Source: Corydoras sp. C115
Taxonomy: Eukaryota > Chordata > Actinopteri > Siluriformes > Callichthyidae
Assembly (NCBI GenBank): GCA_019802505.1
Contig: JAFMOC010000109.1
Coordinates: forward strand, 757,501 to 821,500
DNA length: 64,000 nucleotides
Reading direction: 5' to 3'
Positions 61,072-64,000 of the stretch are shown here, one piece after another. The notes below the pieces were generated by a model. That model had not been told where the DNA came from. It saw only the letters and a list, made by a program, of their open reading frames with translations, and searched no databases. The stretch's first letter is position 1, and the number at the start of each line of letters is the position of its first letter. The position numbers and the translations under genes are program-made.

Positions 61072-61105
<34 letters not shown>
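61054..61105 (-). repeat. (TCTG)n array, (CAGA)n on the minus strand
   Basis: About 13 tetranucleotide units with one GTCGGTC interruption. Each unit contains GTCT, and the minus strand is a run of CAGA boxes, the DNA motif of Smad3/Smad4. It lies between two Smad composite sites. Confidence 0.9.
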
Positions 61106-61106
<1 letters not shown>

Positions 61107-61244
61107 CACTTTCTGTTTATTTACAGTGTGTTTTTGGGGCTGATATAGTTACTGAGATGTACAGGACACGGGTCACGTGACAGTGACAGAGGAGTGACAA
61201 AATCAATCACTACAGACTTAAAATAAAGAATCACTATTAGCATC

Positions 61245-61275
61245 AAACCCGTGTGTGTGTGTGTGTGCGTGTGTG

Positions 61276-61310
<35 letters not shown>
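61245..61310. repeat. (GT)n microsatellite with GC interruptions
   Basis: About 30 units, possible Z-DNA former; 28 bp before Smad site 2. Confidence 0.9.
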
Positions 61311-61338
61311 CAGTCACAGGGCAGGGGAGTGTGTTCCT

Positions 61339-61354
61339 GACGCCAGGGTGTCTG
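61339..61354 (+). promoter_or_regulatory. id3: Smad1/Smad4 composite BMP element, site 2
   Basis: Reads CCTGACGCCAGGGTGTCTGG: GACGCC, 5 nt, GTCTG, an exact consensus match about 1.4 kb upstream of the TATA box. It sits in a 90-bp unique island between the GT and CT/CA repeats. Confidence 0.55.
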
Positions 61355-61400
61355 GCTGGCCATGGGAGTAACAGATTTACGTGCTTAAACCATAACGCAG

Positions 61401-61401
<1 letters not shown>

Positions 61402-61457
<56 letters not shown>

Positions 61458-61504
61458 ACTCTCTCTCTCTCTCTCTCACATACACACACACACACACACA
61501 CACA

Positions 61505-61540
<36 letters not shown>

Positions 61541-61610
61541 AACACACACACTCTCTCTCTCTCACATACACACACACACACACTCTCTCTCTCATACACA
61601 CACACACACA

Positions 61611-61647
<37 letters not shown>

Positions 61648-61979
61648 TCTCTCTCTCATACACACACACATACACTCTCTCTCACTCACATACACTCTCT
61701 CACTCACATTCACATACACTCTCTCTCACTGTCGCACACACACACACACACACACACACTTACATACACTCTCTCTCTCACTCACATACACTCTCTCTTT
61801 CACTCACATTCACATACACACTCTCTCTCTCTCACACACACACACTCTCTCTCTCTCTTACACACACTCTCTCTCACACACACACACACAACACACACAC
61901 TCTCTCTCTCTCACACACACACACCCATACACTCTCTCTTTCACTCACATTCACATACACTCTCTCTCTCTCACACACA

Positions 61980-62013
<34 letters not shown>

Positions 62014-62246
62014 CACACACTCTCTCACACACACACACATACACACACACACACACTCTGTTTCTCACACACACACAACCACACACTTTCTCTCTCTCTC
62101 TCACACACTCAACCACACACACTCTCTTTCTCATACACACACACACACTCTCTTTCTCATACACACACACACACTCTCTCTCTCTCTCTCACACTCACAC
62201 ACACACACACTCTCTCTCTCACACACACACACACACACTCACACTC
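61402..62246. repeat. 850-bp (CT)n/(CA)n minisatellite
   Basis: Alternating blocks of CT and CA with occasional CATA and CACT joins, pyrimidine on the plus strand in the CT blocks. A 343-codon frame through it (Ser-Leu and Thr-His repeats) is an artefact. It lies 0.5-1.35 kb before the id3 TATA box. Confidence 0.95.
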
Positions 62247-62439
62247 TTTTTAAAGTTTTTGCAACCATGACACTCTTAGCTTAATCATGAAAACTCTCTG
62301 TTTTAAAGGTATGGACGTATTTTAACAGTGTTCTAACTTATTTAAGTGTGGATGTGTTTGGTTGGTACAGTCTACGGATATATCTACGAATATGTGTTTT
62401 TGGGGTGATTTTATGTAGCATCTAAACTTTCCACCATCA

Positions 62440-63180
62440 GTTTGGAGAGTTAAAGTCATTCCTCTCACTTGCCCCCGCCTCGCGGTCGGGGTTAGGGTTC
62501 GTTGCACTCAAATCTCCCCTCGAATTAATCACCGAATTATTTTCGGCAAAGCAGCCCGACTCACTCGGCGTTCCCCATTCCAGCTGGATCCATATGACTG
62601 ACGCGGCTCCCCAGCCAATGAAAACCCTTATCGTCGCGCCTCGCCTGCCCCCTCTACCGCGAACTCTCTTTGGATTGGCGCAGCCGCCCATGAGGGTTTG
62701 TTTATTTTCACAACGAGGCGTGGCTTCGCCGGCGCGGCCTATATAAGGGCGTCCCGCGGCCGCTGCGTCGTAGTCGGTGGTTCTGTGAGAGGAGCGAGGC
62801 TCGGTGCTGCGCGTTGGATTTCCCTGCCGTTTGGATTTAGCGTCGCTTTCCGTTTGAGAACCAGCGAGAATGAAGGCTATCAGTCCTGTGCGCTCGCTTC
62901 GAAGCTGCTACGAGGCGGTGTGCTGCATCTCCGAGCAGAGTCTGGCCATCGGTCGGAGTCGGAGTCCCAATGAGGAGCCGGTCGGCGCGCTGAACGACAT
63001 GAACGACTGCTACTCCAGACTGAAGGAGCTGGTGCCGAGCATCCCGCAGAACAAATCCGTCAGTCAGGTGGAGATCCTGCAGCACGTTATCGATTACATC
63101 TTCGACCTGCAGATCGCGTTAGAGACGCAGTCGGACTCCACGGCGTCTCCGGACGTCCTAAAGGTTCTGAAGGTGAGTAC
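62440..63180. promoter_or_regulatory. id3: CpG-rich promoter and first exon of id3
   Basis: CpG-rich block in an otherwise CpG-poor window. Two CCAAT boxes are present, one forward at 62615-62619 and one inverted (ATTGG) at 62674-62678, plus a KLF/Sp1-like AGGCGTGGC at 62715-62723. Confidence 0.8.
62740..62747 (+). promoter_or_regulatory. id3: TATA box of id3
   Basis: TATATAAG, 130 bp before the start codon. Predicts transcription start near 62768-62775 and a 5' UTR of about 100 nt. Confidence 0.8.
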
Positions 63181-63328
63181 TGAACTCCCAGACACGCGCG
63201 CCGCACCGACTTTTCATTTTCCTTTCAAATGTGTAACCTTCACTTTCTGTTTCGTGTCCGTTTCTGGACAGAGCTCCGAAATCAAACGCAGTTTGTCCAA
63301 AGAAAATGATGGTGCACTCTGCCACTAG
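62870..63328 (+). CDS. id3: Inhibitor of DNA binding 3, helix-loop-helix protein
   Basis: Id proteins dimerise with E-protein bHLH factors and, lacking a basic region, keep them off DNA. Coding exons are 62870-63172 and 63272-63328 (119 codons, the usual Id3 length). Donor AAG/GTGAGT; acceptor TTTCTGGACAG. The start has A at -3. Residues 5-8 (SPVR) match the CDK site of Id2/Id3. A cysteine-rich RSCYEAVCC segment at 11-19 is typical of Id3. The HLH spans about 41-84: helix 1 around DMNDCYSRLKELVP, loop SIPQNKS, helix 2 VSQVEILQHVIDYIFDLQ. The end is ALCH, comparable to the FCH end of mammalian ID3. No basic DNA-binding region precedes helix 1. Id1 or a teleost Id3 duplicate is the alternative. 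Expression is expected to follow BMP/Smad signalling. Confidence 0.9.
   Translation: MKAISPVRSLRSCYEAVCCISEQSLAIGRSRSPNEEPVGALNDMNDCYSRLKELVPSIPQNKSVSQVEILQHVIDYIFDLQIALETQSDSTASPDVLKVLKVSTELPDTRAAPTFHFPFKCVTFTFCFVSVSGQSSEIKRSLSKENDGALCH
63173..63271 (+). other. id3: id3 intron 1, 99 nt, in frame
   Basis: GT-AG intron in phase 0. Its length is a multiple of three and it has no in-frame stop, so an unspliced transcript would encode 33 extra residues and then the normal C-terminus (152 residues in total). Confidence 0.85.
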
Positions 63329-64000
63329 AACAACCAACTGCGCTTCTCGTGGGTAAGTTTCTCCCAAATTTTCTCCCTTCATTTTTATTACAGTCATACT
63401 TCTATATGTTTTTTCCTTGAGCAAAAAGACTTTTGGGTTCAATTACACATATTAAGATATGTCTTTATTGGTCCCATCGTGGTAAAATTCACCACAGGTC
63501 TCCCCACCCATAGGCCAGTATGTTTAAAAGTTATATTCTTGCATCTTTGGTACAAAGAACTGGGAAAAAAAAAACTCCGCAAGAGCGCCAAGTCCTGCTC
63601 TTATCACTCTGGTTAATGAAAGTTGTCCTGCTGGCGCCAGACTGTCTGCAGTTTGAATGGCGCGTCAGCGCGTGTGCGCTCGAGGGGGAGGAGAGAAAGC
63701 GCTGACTCCACTCTTCTTTCCCATCCATGTTGCAGGTGCAGGACAAACTTGTCCACTTCCAGACGAGAGAGCGGGCGTACAGAGGCTGAGCACCCCACAC
63801 ACAGTGACTGACTATTCAGAGTGTGGGAACCGAACATCATCAGCATCATCCCTCATGATGCGCAGCCTTCGGTCACTGGGCTTTGGGTCACCTCTACACC
63901 AAAACTGGAGATTTCTGAAGCAGAGGAACGCTCTCACATTAAAAGAAAAGAGAGAAAAAAAAAAACAATCACTTGTGATTCTACAATCAAATCAAGCATT
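63329..64000 (+). other. id3: id3 3' UTR with a second intron, runs off the window
   Basis: After the stop, a donor at 63353 (TGG/GTAAGT) and an acceptor at 63735 (CCATGTTGCAG) define a 383-nt intron, matching the three-exon plan of mammalian ID3. The stop lies 24 nt before the junction, too close to trigger nonsense-mediated decay by the usual rule. An ATTAAA at 63938 could be a poly(A) signal, but the UTR may continue. Confidence 0.7.
63633..63648 (+). promoter_or_regulatory. id3: Smad1/Smad4 composite BMP element, site 3
   Basis: Reads GCTGGCGCCAGACTGTCTGC inside intron 2 of id3: GGCGCC, 5 nt, GTCTG. It differs from site 1 by one base over the shared 17-mer TGGCGCCAGRCTGTCTG. Confidence 0.6.

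Noticed and set aside
61253..62284. 343-codon open frame
   Set aside because: It is a translation of CT/CA repeats (Ser-Leu and Thr-His runs); no splice or codon signal.
63301..63352. id3 coding continuing into the third exon
   Set aside because: The TAG after ALCH ends the frame before the second intron, and total length equals the family norm.

Overview
The window reads as nuclear DNA of a teleost fish. The evidence is spliced vertebrate exons, very long AT and GT microsatellites, and dozens of copies of a tRNA-derived V-SINE of the DANA/HAmo/Mermaid type. The repeat mix is compatible with an otophysan such as a catfish, but that placement is a guess.

Layout. Bases 1 to about 10470 look like the last intron of msra plus repeats. 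The msra terminal coding exon is at 10472-10645 (+), with a likely poly(A) signal near 11265. A weakly supported start of a small membrane-protein gene follows: a possible first exon at 14030-14084, a second at 15481-15689, and looser exon candidates at 17621, 23714 and 31907. Bases 18000 to 60600 contain no gene I can name. They hold SINEs, simple repeats, other dispersed repeats, and single-copy-looking blocks that may be conserved non-coding elements (34150-35760, 38340-38520, 45980-46760, 54990-55260). The right end holds id3: CpG-rich promoter, TATA box at 62740, three exons from about 62770, and a coding intron of 99 nt.

Regulatory picture. Id3 is a helix-loop-helix inhibitor and a classical BMP/Smad target. 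Three matches to the Smad1/Smad4 composite site (GRCGNC, 5 nt, GTCTG) lie at 60754, 61339 and 63633. A tetranucleotide array at 61054-61105 reads (CAGA)n on the minus strand, which is the Smad3/4 CAGA-box sequence. A cAMP-response element lies 7 nt from the first composite site. I regard this cluster as the most interesting part of the window.

Repeats. About 60 V-SINE copies or fragments fill roughly a quarter to a third of the window. They fall into a young class with intact target-site duplications (TSDs) and an older diverged class. Several are structurally unusual: a head-to-tail dimer inside one TSD, fold-back copies, a copy expanded to 726 bp, nested copies, and a SINE-linked inverted duplication that carries 38 bp of non-SINE sequence. 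Most apparent open frames in the window are translations of this SINE or of microsatellites and are not genes.
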